From Saprospiraceae bacterium UBA2329 (GTDB lineage Bacteria; Bacteroidota; Bacteroidia; Chitinophagales; Saprospiraceae), in the NCBI GenBank assembly GCA_002344975.1, contig DDUV01000110.1, positions 41,298 through 105,297 on the forward strand: a stretch of 64,000 nucleotides of DNA. Reading direction: 5' to 3'. Positions 52,877 through 61,391 of the stretch are shown piece by piece (the first letter of the stretch is position 1; the number at the start of each line of letters is the position of its first letter). The notes under the pieces are model-generated. The model was not told the origin of the DNA and ran no database searches. It saw only the letters and a list, made by a program, of their open reading frames with translations. A program made the position numbers and the translations under genes.

Positions 52877-53137
52877 CTATATCTCCGCCTCTACCGTTTC
52901 CCGACGGCGATTGCGCCACCAGATGTACCCGATGCCGCCCACCAGCAGGTAGGGCATGGCCAGCAGATAGAGGATGCCGGTATTGAGACCTTTGCCTTCG
53001 GTGCCGCCGTTTTCGAGATTGCTTTCGGCCGACATGCGGCACATGGGGCATTGGGCTGAAACCGTAGGCGAGGCAACGACGCTGAGTGCGGCTATGAGCA
53101 AAACGGAACCGATGATGCGGGAGAGTGCGGTGCGCAT
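52877..53137 (-). CDS. Small secreted/membrane CPMC protein
   Basis: 86 residues. Signal-like N-terminus (RIIGSVLLIAALSVVASPTV), cleaved near VSAQ, then CPMCRMSAESNL with a CxxC pair, a polar spacer and one membrane helix (TGILYLLAMPYLLVGGIGYI) ending WWRNRRRETVEAEI. I recognise this small CPMC protein from Bacteroidota, typically beside DUF420 and SCO genes of cytochrome oxidase assembly. Role unknown; the CxxC could bind a metal. It follows DUF420 by 13 bases. Confidence 0.75.
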   Translation of the reverse strand: MRTALSRIIGSVLLIAALSVVASPTVSAQCPMCRMSAESNLENGGTEGKGLNTGILYLLAMPYLLVGGIGYIWWRNRRRETVEAEI

Positions 53138-53150
53138 ATTGTATTGATTT

Positions 53151-53732
53151 TTAAGGATAAAACGGCTTCAGCATCCAATAGCATACCGGGCCGGTGACGG
53201 CTACATACAACCACAGTGGGAACACCCAGCGGGCCATGCGGCGGTGGCGTTCGACCTGATCGGTGAATCCGCGGATAAAGGTAAACAATATGAGCGGAAG
53301 GCTGACGGCTGCCAATACAATGTGGCTGAGCAACAAAACGAGGTACGCCGTGCGCGCTGAACCAACGGCGGCCAATTCGCCTGCATCCAAGCGACCGTTG
53401 CCGTCCACATCGCCGTAAATGGTTTCGGGCGTGGTGAAGTGGTAGGCCACATAAGACAGCAGGAACAGCACCGACAGGCTCATGGCCACATAGATGGCGC
53501 GACGATGGGCGGCCACGTTTTTCTGTTTGATGAAGTACAAGGCCAGCAGCAGCACAACGGCGGTGAGGGCATTGACGCCGGCGTGAAACGGAGGAAGGAA
53601 GGAGAAGTCCCAGCCTTCGGGCAGGGGGATTTTGATGCGCCGCATGGCGCCCACGAGCAGCAGCACCACGGCGGTAAAAATCCAGGCGTAAGTGTTGAGT
53701 TTGCGGGCGATAGAGAGGTTGACGGATTCCAT
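53151..53732 (-). CDS. DUF420 membrane protein (cytochrome oxidase assembly group)
   Basis: 193 residues with four to five membrane helices (e.g. NTYAWIFTAVVLLLVGAM, PFHAGVNALTAVVLLLALYF, AIYVAMSLSVLFLLSYVAYH, TAYLVLLLSHIVLAAVSLPL). YHFTTPETIYGDVDGNGRLD lies between two helices. DUF420/YozB proteins lie in cytochrome c oxidase loci and are thought to help haem or copper assembly. Here it sits between a SCO-like protein and the CPMC protein, which agrees with that role. Confidence 0.88.
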   Translation of the reverse strand: MESVNLSIARKLNTYAWIFTAVVLLLVGAMRRIKIPLPEGWDFSFLPPFHAGVNALTAVVLLLALYFIKQKNVAAHRRAIYVAMSLSVLFLLSYVAYHFTTPETIYGDVDGNGRLDAGELAAVGSARTAYLVLLLSHIVLAAVSLPLILFTFIRGFTDQVERHRRMARWVFPLWLYVAVTGPVCYWMLKPFYP

Positions 53733-53738
53733 TGGATG

Positions 53739-54344
53739 TTATTTTTCGGTGGGTCTTTTTAATACGGGTTTGGGACTGCGCTTGGACGGAATGACAATGA
53801 CCAAATGATCTACGAGGCGGCGAATGTCTTGCGCGTTGCTCAGGTCATAGACCTGCCGCACCATGAGCGAGGTGTCGGCGAGTGCAACGTTGGCGGTGCC
53901 GCTCAAAGACATGTTTTTGCGAAGCTGTGCTGCCTGTTCCGAGCCGTTTTTGAGCACATGAAAAAGGCCGGGCCGCTCCTGAGTTGCCGCCTGAAACGGG
54001 GCCTGCATGGCAGTGGCATCAGCGTCGGGGGCCAGTACGGCAATACTGACGGCGCCGCTTTCGGCAAATTGGTCGCCAATGTTGCGGAGCGCTTCCAAAG
54101 CGGCGGCGTCAGTGGCTTCAATGTCGGCAAGCACTAAAGCTTTGCCACGAAAATCATCCAGACGAATGAGCGAATCGCGGTGATCGGGCAGTTCTACAGC
54201 AGGCAGGCTGCTCAGGTTTTGCAGTTGGTCCATGCGTGTCTTGCGGTAGTTGTACCCTTTGTTAAGGTAGTACCAGGACCCCAGCGGAAGCCCCGCCAGC
54301 AAGAGCAGCAGGACGAGTGTTTGAGTGATGTTTTTGCGATTCAA
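53739..54344 (-). CDS. SCO-like membrane-anchored thioredoxin-fold protein lacking copper cysteines
   Basis: 201 residues from a TTG at 54344; the frame is open much further upstream, but there it overlaps batD and has GC-driven nonsense sequence. One membrane helix (ITQTLVLLLLLAGLPLGSWY), then a thioredoxin-like region: VELPDHRDSLIRLDDFRGKA, LVLADIEATDAAALEALRNI, VSIAVLAPDADATAMQAPF and DTSLMVRQVYDLSNAQDIRR followed by LVDHLVIVIP. This follows the SCO1/SenC layout and sits next to DUF420, but the CxxxC copper motif is absent and the mature part has no Cys. It is a degenerate SCO-like protein at best. Start uncertain. Confidence 0.65.
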   Translation of the reverse strand: MNRKNITQTLVLLLLLAGLPLGSWYYLNKGYNYRKTRMDQLQNLSSLPAVELPDHRDSLIRLDDFRGKALVLADIEATDAAALEALRNIGDQFAESGAVSIAVLAPDADATAMQAPFQAATQERPGLFHVLKNGSEQAAQLRKNMSLSGTANVALADTSLMVRQVYDLSNAQDIRRLVDHLVIVIPSKRSPKPVLKRPTEK

Positions 54345-54415
54345 GTGTGCAGTATTTTTTAGCTCGAACAACCAACGGCGGCACAATAGGTTGTCGAAAA
54401 AGTGCCATTTGTGCG

Positions 54416-56071
54416 TCAGGACGAGCGAATTGACATTTTCTCCATCAGCTCCACCGCCATTTTGTACGTTTCGGCAGCCGAGGCCGACATGTCCATTCGG
54501 GCGTATCGGGCGCGCTCGGCGGCCTGTAGGATGCGCTCTACCCCATCCATCAACGCAGCCTCGTATCCGTGTTCCGACATAGCCTGCCGGATCTGCCGGC
54601 GTGTCCATTCCGAAGGGGGTAGGCCCAATTGACCGCCGCAAAATTCGTACATCGCCGCCGATATTTCGGTATAAAATGCCTCCGTATTTCCGGTGTGCAG
54701 GTATTTGGCCGCCAAAGACAGGCGCTCTCGCGGGTGCAGTTCCGGTGAGGACTGCTCGTGGGCGGGCATTTTTTTGCGCCGGCGAAGCAAGAAAAAAACA
54801 AGCGCAGCAGAAACGAAAATCGCGGCAGCGGCCAACGTCGGCAAGAGCCATGCAGCCCGTTTTCGGGGAGCATCATTTTCAGATGAGGAGGCTTCCTGCT
54901 CGTTATCCGCCCGGTTGTTGCCGGGACTTACCTTCAGCGAAAACGGGCCTGCACTCAGCGTGACATACCGGGCGCTGTCGGTATCGAAATAGACGAACTG
55001 AGGCTGTATGGTATAATCACCGGGCTGCTTGGCCGTGATGAGGTACTCGATGTCTCGCTGCGCGGTTTGTTGTTCGTAAGACTTAGGCGCGGGGGCCTCG
55101 CTCGTTTTGGGCGGATACCCCTGCAAGCCATCGGGCAAACGGAGAGCGGGCGCTTCCACCCGTTTCATGTCGCCGTTTCCGGCAATGGTCATTTTCAAAA
55201 CAAAAGTCTCGTCCGTGCTGCCGGCGGTTTTGGGCCATTCGCATTGCATCACAAAGCGCCCCACTGCCCCGGTAAAGTCGGCGGGCGCGCCGGCGGGCAG
55301 CGGCAAAACCTCTATTTCGGCGGGTTCGGTGGCAATGCTCATGCGCTTGGAGGAGTGGCCAAAGGGGCTGAATTGATCGCGCTGCCATTCCATCACATCC
55401 AAGTGGAGCGGCCCGATGGTGTGCTTCCCCGATTGCTGCGGGTACAGGCTGATGCGCTCGGTGAGGGTGTTGTACTCCGTGCCTTTGATGCGCTCTTTGC
55501 CCTGCGTGGTATTGCCCCAGGGAACAGCTACCATGCCGTCGTAGTCGGATTCCTTCGCGATGCTCACCGTCCAATCGGGGTCGGAGAGATAGATGAGATA
55601 GTCGAGTATCAATTGCTGGCCCACCCATACTTTTTGCTGAGAAGGTCGGGCTTCAGCAAAGGCTTCTCCGCGGGCGGTGGTTTTGCCGGGCTGCACCTGA
55701 ATTTGGATCGGCTTGGTGCGCAGCGTTGTGTTGCCTGCCTGAATAGAGGCGCTGCCAATGGTGAGCGTGCCGGTGCGACGGGGGCGCAGCGAATACACAT
55801 AGGCGCTTTCGCTGGATGCCTTGCCGTTGACAAAAGAGGCATTGATGCGGGTGGCGGGGCCGTAATCTATGTCAAAATCGGAGAAGTCGGGCGCCTGAAA
55901 ACGCGTGCCTTCCGCGTCGAACAGAGTGAACGACACCTCAAAACTGCTGTTCAGATTCACCTTGTTCACGCTTGCAGAAGCCTCAAAGCGCGGCGCCGAT
56001 TGTGCCCGGACACTCAGGGCGGCCCCAAGGCAAAACGTAAAAACGAATGAACGAAGCAAAAAACAGCGCAT
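54416..56071 (-). CDS. batD: BatD family protein
   Basis: 551 residues from ATG 56071, which gives the signal peptide MRCFLLRSFVFTFCLGAALS. Three or more Ig-like beta domains follow (~25-420): ASVNKVNLNSSFEVSFTLFD, IDYGPATRINASFVNGKASS, YVYSLRPRRTGTLTIGSASI, and the later KMTIAGNGDMKRVEAPALRL and QRDIEYLITAKQPGDYTIQP. Near the end come one membrane helix (AAWLLPTLAAAAIFVSAALV) and a cytosolic tail with a conserved helical domain. BatD belongs to the Bat aerotolerance group with BatA, B, C, E and MoxR; none of those is nearby. Confidence 0.92.
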   Translation of the reverse strand: MRCFLLRSFVFTFCLGAALSVRAQSAPRFEASASVNKVNLNSSFEVSFTLFDAEGTRFQAPDFSDFDIDYGPATRINASFVNGKASSESAYVYSLRPRRTGTLTIGSASIQAGNTTLRTKPIQIQVQPGKTTARGEAFAEARPSQQKVWVGQQLILDYLIYLSDPDWTVSIAKESDYDGMVAVPWGNTTQGKERIKGTEYNTLTERISLYPQQSGKHTIGPLHLDVMEWQRDQFSPFGHSSKRMSIATEPAEIEVLPLPAGAPADFTGAVGRFVMQCEWPKTAGSTDETFVLKMTIAGNGDMKRVEAPALRLPDGLQGYPPKTSEAPAPKSYEQQTAQRDIEYLITAKQPGDYTIQPQFVYFDTDSARYVTLSAGPFSLKVSPGNNRADNEQEASSSENDAPRKRAAWLLPTLAAAAIFVSAALVFFLLRRRKKMPAHEQSSPELHPRERLSLAAKYLHTGNTEAFYTEISAAMYEFCGGQLGLPPSEWTRRQIRQAMSEHGYEAALMDGVERILQAAERARYARMDMSASAAETYKMAVELMEKMSIRSS

Positions 56072-56106
56072 GGCATACCTGATGTGGAAAGCTCGAAATC
56101 TGGGCA

Positions 56107-56142
56107 AAGTTAGGAGGTAACTTCGAAGTTACCTCCTAACTT
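56107..56142. repeat. Perfect 36-base palindrome
   Basis: Bases 56107-56142 equal their own reverse complement, centred on TTCGAA (56122-56127); half-site aagttaggaggtaacttc. It lies 36 bases upstream of the batD start and 62 bases upstream of the folA -35-like box, in the divergent region. Confidence 0.95.
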
Positions 56143-56168
56143 CTTCTGTAGTTTTTTATTCACTTGGG

Positions 56169-56199
56169 TTTGCGCTACAAAATATCCTCTCCATCTTTG
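56169..56199 (+). promoter_or_regulatory. folA promoter
   Basis: TTTG (56169-56172), 19 bases, CATCTTTG (56192-56199) then C. One mismatch (C for T) in the -7 box, ideal spacing. It ends 5 bases before the first ATG (56204). Confidence 0.65.
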
Positions 56200-56203
56200 C
56201 GCA

Positions 56204-56722
56204 ATGAGTACAGAAGCAGCAGAACGCGAAATGATTGTTTCGGCCATTGTGGCGGTGGCCCGCAACGGCGTCATCGGGCACAACAACCAAATCCCCTGGT
56301 ACTTGCCCGCCGATCTGCAATATTTCAAACGCACCACGCTCAACCATCACATCATCATGGGGCGGCGCAGTTTTTTGTCCATCGGCAGGGCGCTGCCGCA
56401 CCGCACCAACATCGTCATCACCCGCGATCCGTACTTTGCCGCCACGGGCTGCTTGGTAGCTTACAGCGTAGAAATGGCGCTGGAAATGGCGTTCGACAAC
56501 GAAGAAACCGAGGCATTCATCATCGGCGGCGGCGAAATCTATCGCGAAAGTATGCCGCATTGGGACCGCATTTACCTCACCGAGGTGGATGTGGAACTGC
56601 CCGGAGATGTGTTCTTCCCGCAACCCGACTGGCAGGACTGGCAGTTGCGGTCTTCAGCGCAGCAGCAGCCGGATGAGAAAAATGAGTATGCGTATTGTTT
56701 CAAGGTTTTTGAAAAGATTTAA
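56204..56722 (+). CDS. folA: Dihydrofolate reductase
   Basis: 172 residues from ATG 56204. DHFR marks: MIVSAIVAVARNGVIGHNNQ, IPWYLPADLQYFKRTTLNHH, IIMGRRSFLSIGRALPHRTN, IVITRDPYF, EAFIIGGGEIYRESM and the final strand CFKVFEKI. Reduces dihydrofolate with NADPH for thymidylate and purine synthesis. The substrate acid is the Asp in WYLPADL. The promoter ends just before 56204, so transcripts would start almost at that ATG; ATG 56231 (MIVSAI) is the start that matches other DHFRs and may be the real one. Followed 9 bases later by the AI-2E-type permease. Confidence 0.95.
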   Translation: MSTEAAEREMIVSAIVAVARNGVIGHNNQIPWYLPADLQYFKRTTLNHHIIMGRRSFLSIGRALPHRTNIVITRDPYFAATGCLVAYSVEMALEMAFDNEETEAFIIGGGEIYRESMPHWDRIYLTEVDVELPGDVFFPQPDWQDWQLRSSAQQQPDEKNEYAYCFKVFEKI

Positions 56723-56731
56723 CATCACCAC

Positions 56732-57787
56732 ATGCCTGTACGTCCCTACATCCGACCCATTGCTTTCTGGATGATGCTCCTGGCCATCTCCGCTGCCTTT
56801 TTCGGCATGATCGGCCCTTTTCTCATGGCGCTCTTTTGGGCCGCTATGCTGGCCATGATCTTCAGTCGGCCTTATCGTTTGTTGCGGCTTCGGCTCAAAG
56901 GCAAGGAGAATCTGGCCGCCTTCATCACTACTATTTTTATAGTATTGCTGGTGGTTTTGCCCGGCTTTTTCATCGTGCTGGCCTTGGTCAACGAGAGTGT
57001 GGGCGTTTACAACAAAATCAATTCCGGCGAGTGGGATCTCACCGGCATAGTTGATTATATACAAACCGAAACGCCCCGCCTCGAAAGCCTCCTCCGCGAA
57101 GTAGGCATGACGCCGGAACGCTTGAAAGCCGACTTGGCCAACTTCGCCGTCAATGCCGCCCGCACCGTAGCCGACCGCCTGCTGAGCTATACCCAAAACG
57201 CCATTGCGTTCACGGTGCAGTTCTTCCTCATGCTTTATATTCTGTTCTTTTTCCTCCGCGACGGCCGTCAGATTGTACATTCCGTTATGAACGCCCTGCC
57301 TTTGGGCAATCGCTGGGAACGCATCCTCATCGAGCGTTTTTCGGGCGTAGCGCGCGCCACCCTCAAAGGGACGCTTATCGTGGCTATGGTACAGGGAACC
57401 ATCGGCGGGCTGGCGTTTGCCATCCTCGGCATAGAGGGCGCCATGTTCTGGGGCGTTATTATGACCATTCTTTCCATCCTGCCCGTAGGAGGCAGCGGCC
57501 TCATATGGGGGCCTGCCGCCATCATGCTGGCCACGCAGGGTATGTGGGGCAAAGCCGTCGTGCTGGCCTTGGTGGGGGCTTTGGGTATTGGTTTGATAGA
57601 CAATGTATTGCGCCCCATTCTCGTAGGGCGCGACACCAAAATGCCCGACTTCCTGGTACTGTTGGCCACCTTGGGCGGCCTGGGTTGGTTCGGCCTGAGC
57701 GGCTTTGTACTCGGCCCGGTCATAGCGGCGCTGTTCCTCACGTTTTGGGAGGCTGCGGGGAGAGAATACGGCGGAGCAGAGACGTAG
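56732..57787 (+). CDS. AI-2E transporter family permease
   Basis: 351 residues. Seven to eight membrane helices in the family order: AFWMMLLAISAAFFGMIGPF, FLMALFWAAMLAMIFSRPY, FITTIFIVLLVVLPGFFIVL, a long soluble loop (~85-160), FTVQFFLMLYILFFFLRDGR, then GVARATLKGTLIVAMVQGTI, GVIMTILSILPVGGSGLIWG (the conserved P-x-G-S segment) and a C-terminal tail. Despite the family name (TqsA/PerM), many members are cation or drug exporters and substrates are mostly unproven. Co-directional with folA; ends 24 bases from the convergent DUF819. Confidence 0.9.
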   Translation: MPVRPYIRPIAFWMMLLAISAAFFGMIGPFLMALFWAAMLAMIFSRPYRLLRLRLKGKENLAAFITTIFIVLLVVLPGFFIVLALVNESVGVYNKINSGEWDLTGIVDYIQTETPRLESLLREVGMTPERLKADLANFAVNAARTVADRLLSYTQNAIAFTVQFFLMLYILFFFLRDGRQIVHSVMNALPLGNRWERILIERFSGVARATLKGTLIVAMVQGTIGGLAFAILGIEGAMFWGVIMTILSILPVGGSGLIWGPAAIMLATQGMWGKAVVLALVGALGIGLIDNVLRPILVGRDTKMPDFLVLLATLGGLGWFGLSGFVLGPVIAALFLTFWEAAGREYGGAET

Positions 57788-57811
57788 TCCTGCATTTTGT
57801 ATAAAAATCCG

Positions 57812-59194
57812 TCAGGAAGCCATTTCCATCAAAAACGCGCAAACCAAGGCGCCGTAAGTACCCAATGCATAGCCCAATACGGCCAGCAGTACGCCCACCG
57901 GCGCCAGCACCGGATCGAACGCGGTGGCTACTACCGGCGCAGATGCCGCACCACCTATGTTGGCCTGACTGCCCACTGCGGCGAAAAAGAAGGGTGCCCG
58001 TATGAGTTTGGCCACTACGAGCAAAGTCACGGCGTGCGTGAGCATCCAAACCAAACCGACCGCGAAAAGCCCCAGGTTTTTGAACACCGCGCCCAGGTCC
58101 ATTTGCATGCCGATGGTAGCTACCAGCACATACAAAAATACGGTGCCCCAACGCGAGGCGCCTGCGCCTTCCAGATTGCGCGCCTTGGTGAAAGACAGCA
58201 GCAAACCGAATGTGGTGGAAATGACCACGATCCAGAAAAACGAAGAATTGATGGACTCCAAGCGCATGGCCACCAATTGCTCCTGATATGGACTCAAGGC
58301 TTTGGTAATGAGCTGCGCGCCCCAATGCGACAAGGCTACGCCGCCGAAAGCTGCGGCCAACAGCTTGAACATATCTGTATTGTTGGGGATGCGCTCCACG
58401 CCGGCCCGGAATGCGCGCACCCGCTGCACCAAATCGTCAATAGCGCTGGTATCGGCCTTGAAAGCCCGGTCTATGCGCTCCCGAATGCCCGCGCCGTACA
58501 GCAGCACTGCCATCCAGATATTGGCCACCACCACATCCACCACCACCATAGTGCCGAAGAGGTTTTGGCTCACGTTGAAAATTTCCCGCATGGCCGTCTG
58601 GTTGGCGCCGCCGCCTATCCAGGAACCGGCGATGGTGGAAAGCCCTTTCCAGAGGTCTTCGCGGGGCACGCTGATGAGATCGGGCGCTACCGTGGTGACT
58701 GCCAGCAAAGCAATGGGGCCGCCCAAAATGACGCCCGCCGTAGCGGTGAGGAACATGATGAGGGCCTTGGGGCCTAATCGCACAATGCCTTTGAAGTCAA
58801 TGCCGAGACACAGCAAAATAAGGCTGGCCGGCAGCAGATACCGGGAAGCGACCATGTACAATCCAGAGCCTTTTTTGAAGGGTTTGCTCACTTCTTCGGC
58901 CACGTTGTTGTCCAACAGAAAGCGCTCCATTTCTGAAAAAGAAGCGGCGGAGGGCGGGTTCAGGCCCAATTTGCGCAACTCGTCCCAGAGACCGGCTTCA
59001 TACCAATCGTTGGCAATGATGCCCAGGGGCCAATGCAGCAGCGCCGGCAGAAAATAGCACATCAGCAGCGGCGGAAAAATGCGGTAAAACCCCTGCCAGG
59101 CTTTGTGTTTGCTGCCCGATGTGATGAAAACCAAAGCCAACACTGTGAACAAAAGTCCGAGTACAATGGCGTCGTTGCTGAAAAAAGGTTTCAT
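57812..59194 (-). CDS. DUF819 family membrane protein
   Basis: 460 residues from ATG 59194, with about ten membrane helices. DUF819 (YjcL-like) marks: NDAIVLGLLFTVLALVFITS, GSKHKAWQGFYRIFPPLLMC, the loop GLWDELRKLGLNPPSAASFS and IAGSWIGGGANQTAMREIFN. It closes with GSQANIGGAASAPVVATAFD and MEMAS. Predicted transporter-like, function not established. An upstream extension to 59383 would run through the lspA promoter region and has no membrane helix. Confidence 0.9.
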   Translation of the reverse strand: MKPFFSNDAIVLGLLFTVLALVFITSGSKHKAWQGFYRIFPPLLMCYFLPALLHWPLGIIANDWYEAGLWDELRKLGLNPPSAASFSEMERFLLDNNVAEEVSKPFKKGSGLYMVASRYLLPASLILLCLGIDFKGIVRLGPKALIMFLTATAGVILGGPIALLAVTTVAPDLISVPREDLWKGLSTIAGSWIGGGANQTAMREIFNVSQNLFGTMVVVDVVVANIWMAVLLYGAGIRERIDRAFKADTSAIDDLVQRVRAFRAGVERIPNNTDMFKLLAAAFGGVALSHWGAQLITKALSPYQEQLVAMRLESINSSFFWIVVISTTFGLLLSFTKARNLEGAGASRWGTVFLYVLVATIGMQMDLGAVFKNLGLFAVGLVWMLTHAVTLLVVAKLIRAPFFFAAVGSQANIGGAASAPVVATAFDPVLAPVGVLLAVLGYALGTYGALVCAFLMEMAS

Positions 59195-59282
59195 GCTTTT
59201 GATGGTGTTTTTTGACAGAATCAGGGCTAAAGATACCCGTTTGCCGGAAATTGTATAATTTTCCGCCCCATTCGCACCCGAT

Positions 59283-59771
59283 ATGAAAAGATACCTGTTG
59301 GTCATTGCGCTGTTATTGCTGAGCGTCGGCTTAGATCGCTGGACGAAACTCTTAGCCATCGAGCACCTGAAAGACCAGCCCATGCGGGATGTTGCCGGTC
59401 GTTTTTTTCAGTTGGTTTTTGTCGAAAACACCGGTGCGTTTCTCAGCTTCGGCGCCGGTTTTCCCGATGCAGTCAAGCTGATTGTGCTCACCATTATGCC
59501 TTCCGTATTGTTGGGCGCTTTGTTGTTATACACCTTGTTCAGCACGCAACTCAATACCTGGCAGGTCATAGCTTTCAGTCTCATCAGCGGCGGCGGCATC
59601 AGCAATCTGTTCGACCGCATTACCGAGGGCAAAGTAGTGGATTTTATGATCATGGGCATCGGGGCGCTGCGAACGGGCGTTTTCAATACCGCCGATGTGT
59701 GCATTATGATCGGCCTGTTTATGATGCTGCCATACATGCTGGGCTACGGCCAACCTAAAAACACTGCATAA
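59283..59771 (+). CDS. lspA: Lipoprotein signal peptidase (signal peptidase II)
   Basis: 162 residues with four membrane helices. LspA boxes: VGLDRWTKLLAIEHL, FVENTGAFLSFGAG, SGGGISNLFDRITEGKVVDF and FNTADVCIMIG; the two Asp in VVDF and NTAD are the catalytic pair. Cleaves lipoprotein signal peptides at the lipidated Cys. Substrates with lipoboxes in this window include the LptC-like, MsrA, OmpA-like and cohesin-like proteins. Divergent from DUF819. Confidence 0.96.
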   Translation: MKRYLLVIALLLLSVGLDRWTKLLAIEHLKDQPMRDVAGRFFQLVFVENTGAFLSFGAGFPDAVKLIVLTIMPSVLLGALLLYTLFSTQLNTWQVIAFSLISGGGISNLFDRITEGKVVDFMIMGIGALRTGVFNTADVCIMIGLFMMLPYMLGYGQPKNTA

Positions 59772-59891
59772 TCGCGCCTTATTAAATGTGCTAATTTGAC
59801 AATATGCTAATGTGCTGATTGCCAATCGAGAGCGACCAAATTTGTGTCAATTGATGGAAGTCAAGCACTTAGGCAAATAATACCAACCGAT

Positions 59892-61391
59892 ATGAAACTC
59901 ACGCCACCTGTCATCCTCGCCATTATGCTCGGCTACTTCCTTGTGTTGATAGCCGTGTCTTATTTTACCAGCAGGAACAAAAGCACCAACCTGAACTTCT
60001 TTCTCGCAGGCAGGCAGGCGCCCTGGCCTTTGGTGGCTTTTGGTATGATAGGCTCCACCATTTCCGGCATTACATTTATATCTGTGCCGGGCGCGGTGGG
60101 CGGCATGGGGGCCAATGAGGCATTTTCCTACTTTCAGGTGGTATTGGGGTATTTGTTGGGGTATGTGGTCATTGCTTTTGTATTGTTGCCATTGTATTAT
60201 CGCTTGCATCTTACTTCCATCTACGGTTATTTGGAGCAGCGATTCGGTTTTTTTTCTTACAAAACCGGAGCCGCGTATTTTCTGCTCTCGCGCAGCATCG
60301 GTTCGGCACTGAGGTTGTTTTTGGTGGCTGTGGTGGTTTACAATTTCGTACTAAAACCTATGGAGGTACCATTTGCGCTCTCCGTTTTCCTCATTTTAGC
60401 CCTCATCTGGACTTATACGTTTAAAGGCGGCATCAAAACCATCATCGTCACGGATGCGCTGCAAACGGCCTTTTTACTCGGCGCCGTCATACTGACCGTC
60501 ATATTTATATCTCAGTCCTTAGACCTTGGCCTCGGCGGGATGATGGACATGGTGTCCAACAGCAAGTATTCCAAAACCTTTTATTTTGAAGGCGGCTGGA
60601 GCGACCCCAACAACTTCTTCAAGCAGTTTTTCAGCGGGGCGCTCATCACCATCACCATGACGGGCTTAGACCAGGACATGATGCAAAAAAACCTGAGCTG
60701 CCGCAATTTGGGCGATGCACAAAAAAACATGCTCTCGTTCAGCACGGTACTCATCGTGGTCAACCTTTTGTTCCTTACGCTGGGCGCACTGTTGTATATC
60801 TATGCCTCGTCTTTTGGCGTAGAGGTGCCGGCGAAAACCGACCAGTTCTACCCCATGATCGCATTGGAGCATCTTTCGCCCATCGTAGGCATTTTGTTCA
60901 TTTTGGGCCTCACGGCAGCGGCCTATTCCAGCGCCGACTCTGCCATGGCGGCGCTGACCACCTCTTTCTGTGTGGACTTTCTGAATTTTGAGAAAAAAAC
61001 CGGATTAGTGCCCGAAGAAGACCTCCGCAGAACGCGCATCATCGTACACCTCGGTGTCACGGTTGTAATGTTTGTAATGATCCTCATTTTTGAGACCATG
61101 AACGATCAGGCGGTTATTACCAAGCTGTTCCAAATAGCCGGATACACTTACGGCCCGCTCTTGGGATTGTTTGTATTTGGCATGACGACCCGCCTCAAAG
61201 TGCGCGATCATCTGGTTATGGTGGTGTGCATCCTGGCGCCCATATTTACCTTTGGTTTAGACACTTATTCGACGCAGATTCTCGCCGGTTTCAAATTCGG
61301 CTTCCTCACCATTGCACTCAACGGCTTGCTGACTTACCTCGGCCTGCTGGCTATTTCTTATTGGGATACGGAGGTGGCGGTGAAGGAGTGA
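59892..61391 (+). CDS. Sodium:solute symporter (SSS family)
   Basis: 499 residues from ATG 59892, 13 membrane helices. SSS marks: NFFLAGRQAPWPLVAFGMIG, STISGITFISVPGAVGGMGA, YGYLEQRFGFFSYKTGAAYF, ISQSLDLGLGGMMDMVSNSK, GLDQDMMQKNLSCRNLGDAQ and FILGLTAAAYSSADSAMAAL (sodium-site Ser residues of helix 8). The substrate (sugar, amino acid, acetate) is not readable. 120 bases after lspA. Confidence 0.93.
   Translation: MKLTPPVILAIMLGYFLVLIAVSYFTSRNKSTNLNFFLAGRQAPWPLVAFGMIGSTISGITFISVPGAVGGMGANEAFSYFQVVLGYLLGYVVIAFVLLPLYYRLHLTSIYGYLEQRFGFFSYKTGAAYFLLSRSIGSALRLFLVAVVVYNFVLKPMEVPFALSVFLILALIWTYTFKGGIKTIIVTDALQTAFLLGAVILTVIFISQSLDLGLGGMMDMVSNSKYSKTFYFEGGWSDPNNFFKQFFSGALITITMTGLDQDMMQKNLSCRNLGDAQKNMLSFSTVLIVVNLLFLTLGALLYIYASSFGVEVPAKTDQFYPMIALEHLSPIVGILFILGLTAAAYSSADSAMAALTTSFCVDFLNFEKKTGLVPEEDLRRTRIIVHLGVTVVMFVMILIFETMNDQAVITKLFQIAGYTYGPLLGLFVFGMTTRLKVRDHLVMVVCILAPIFTFGLDTYSTQILAGFKFGFLTIALNGLLTYLGLLAISYWDTEVAVKE

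Noticed and set aside
54345..54851. N-terminal extension of the SCO-like protein
   Set aside because: Would overlap batD by over 430 bases in another frame and has no signal peptide or domain; start set at 54344.
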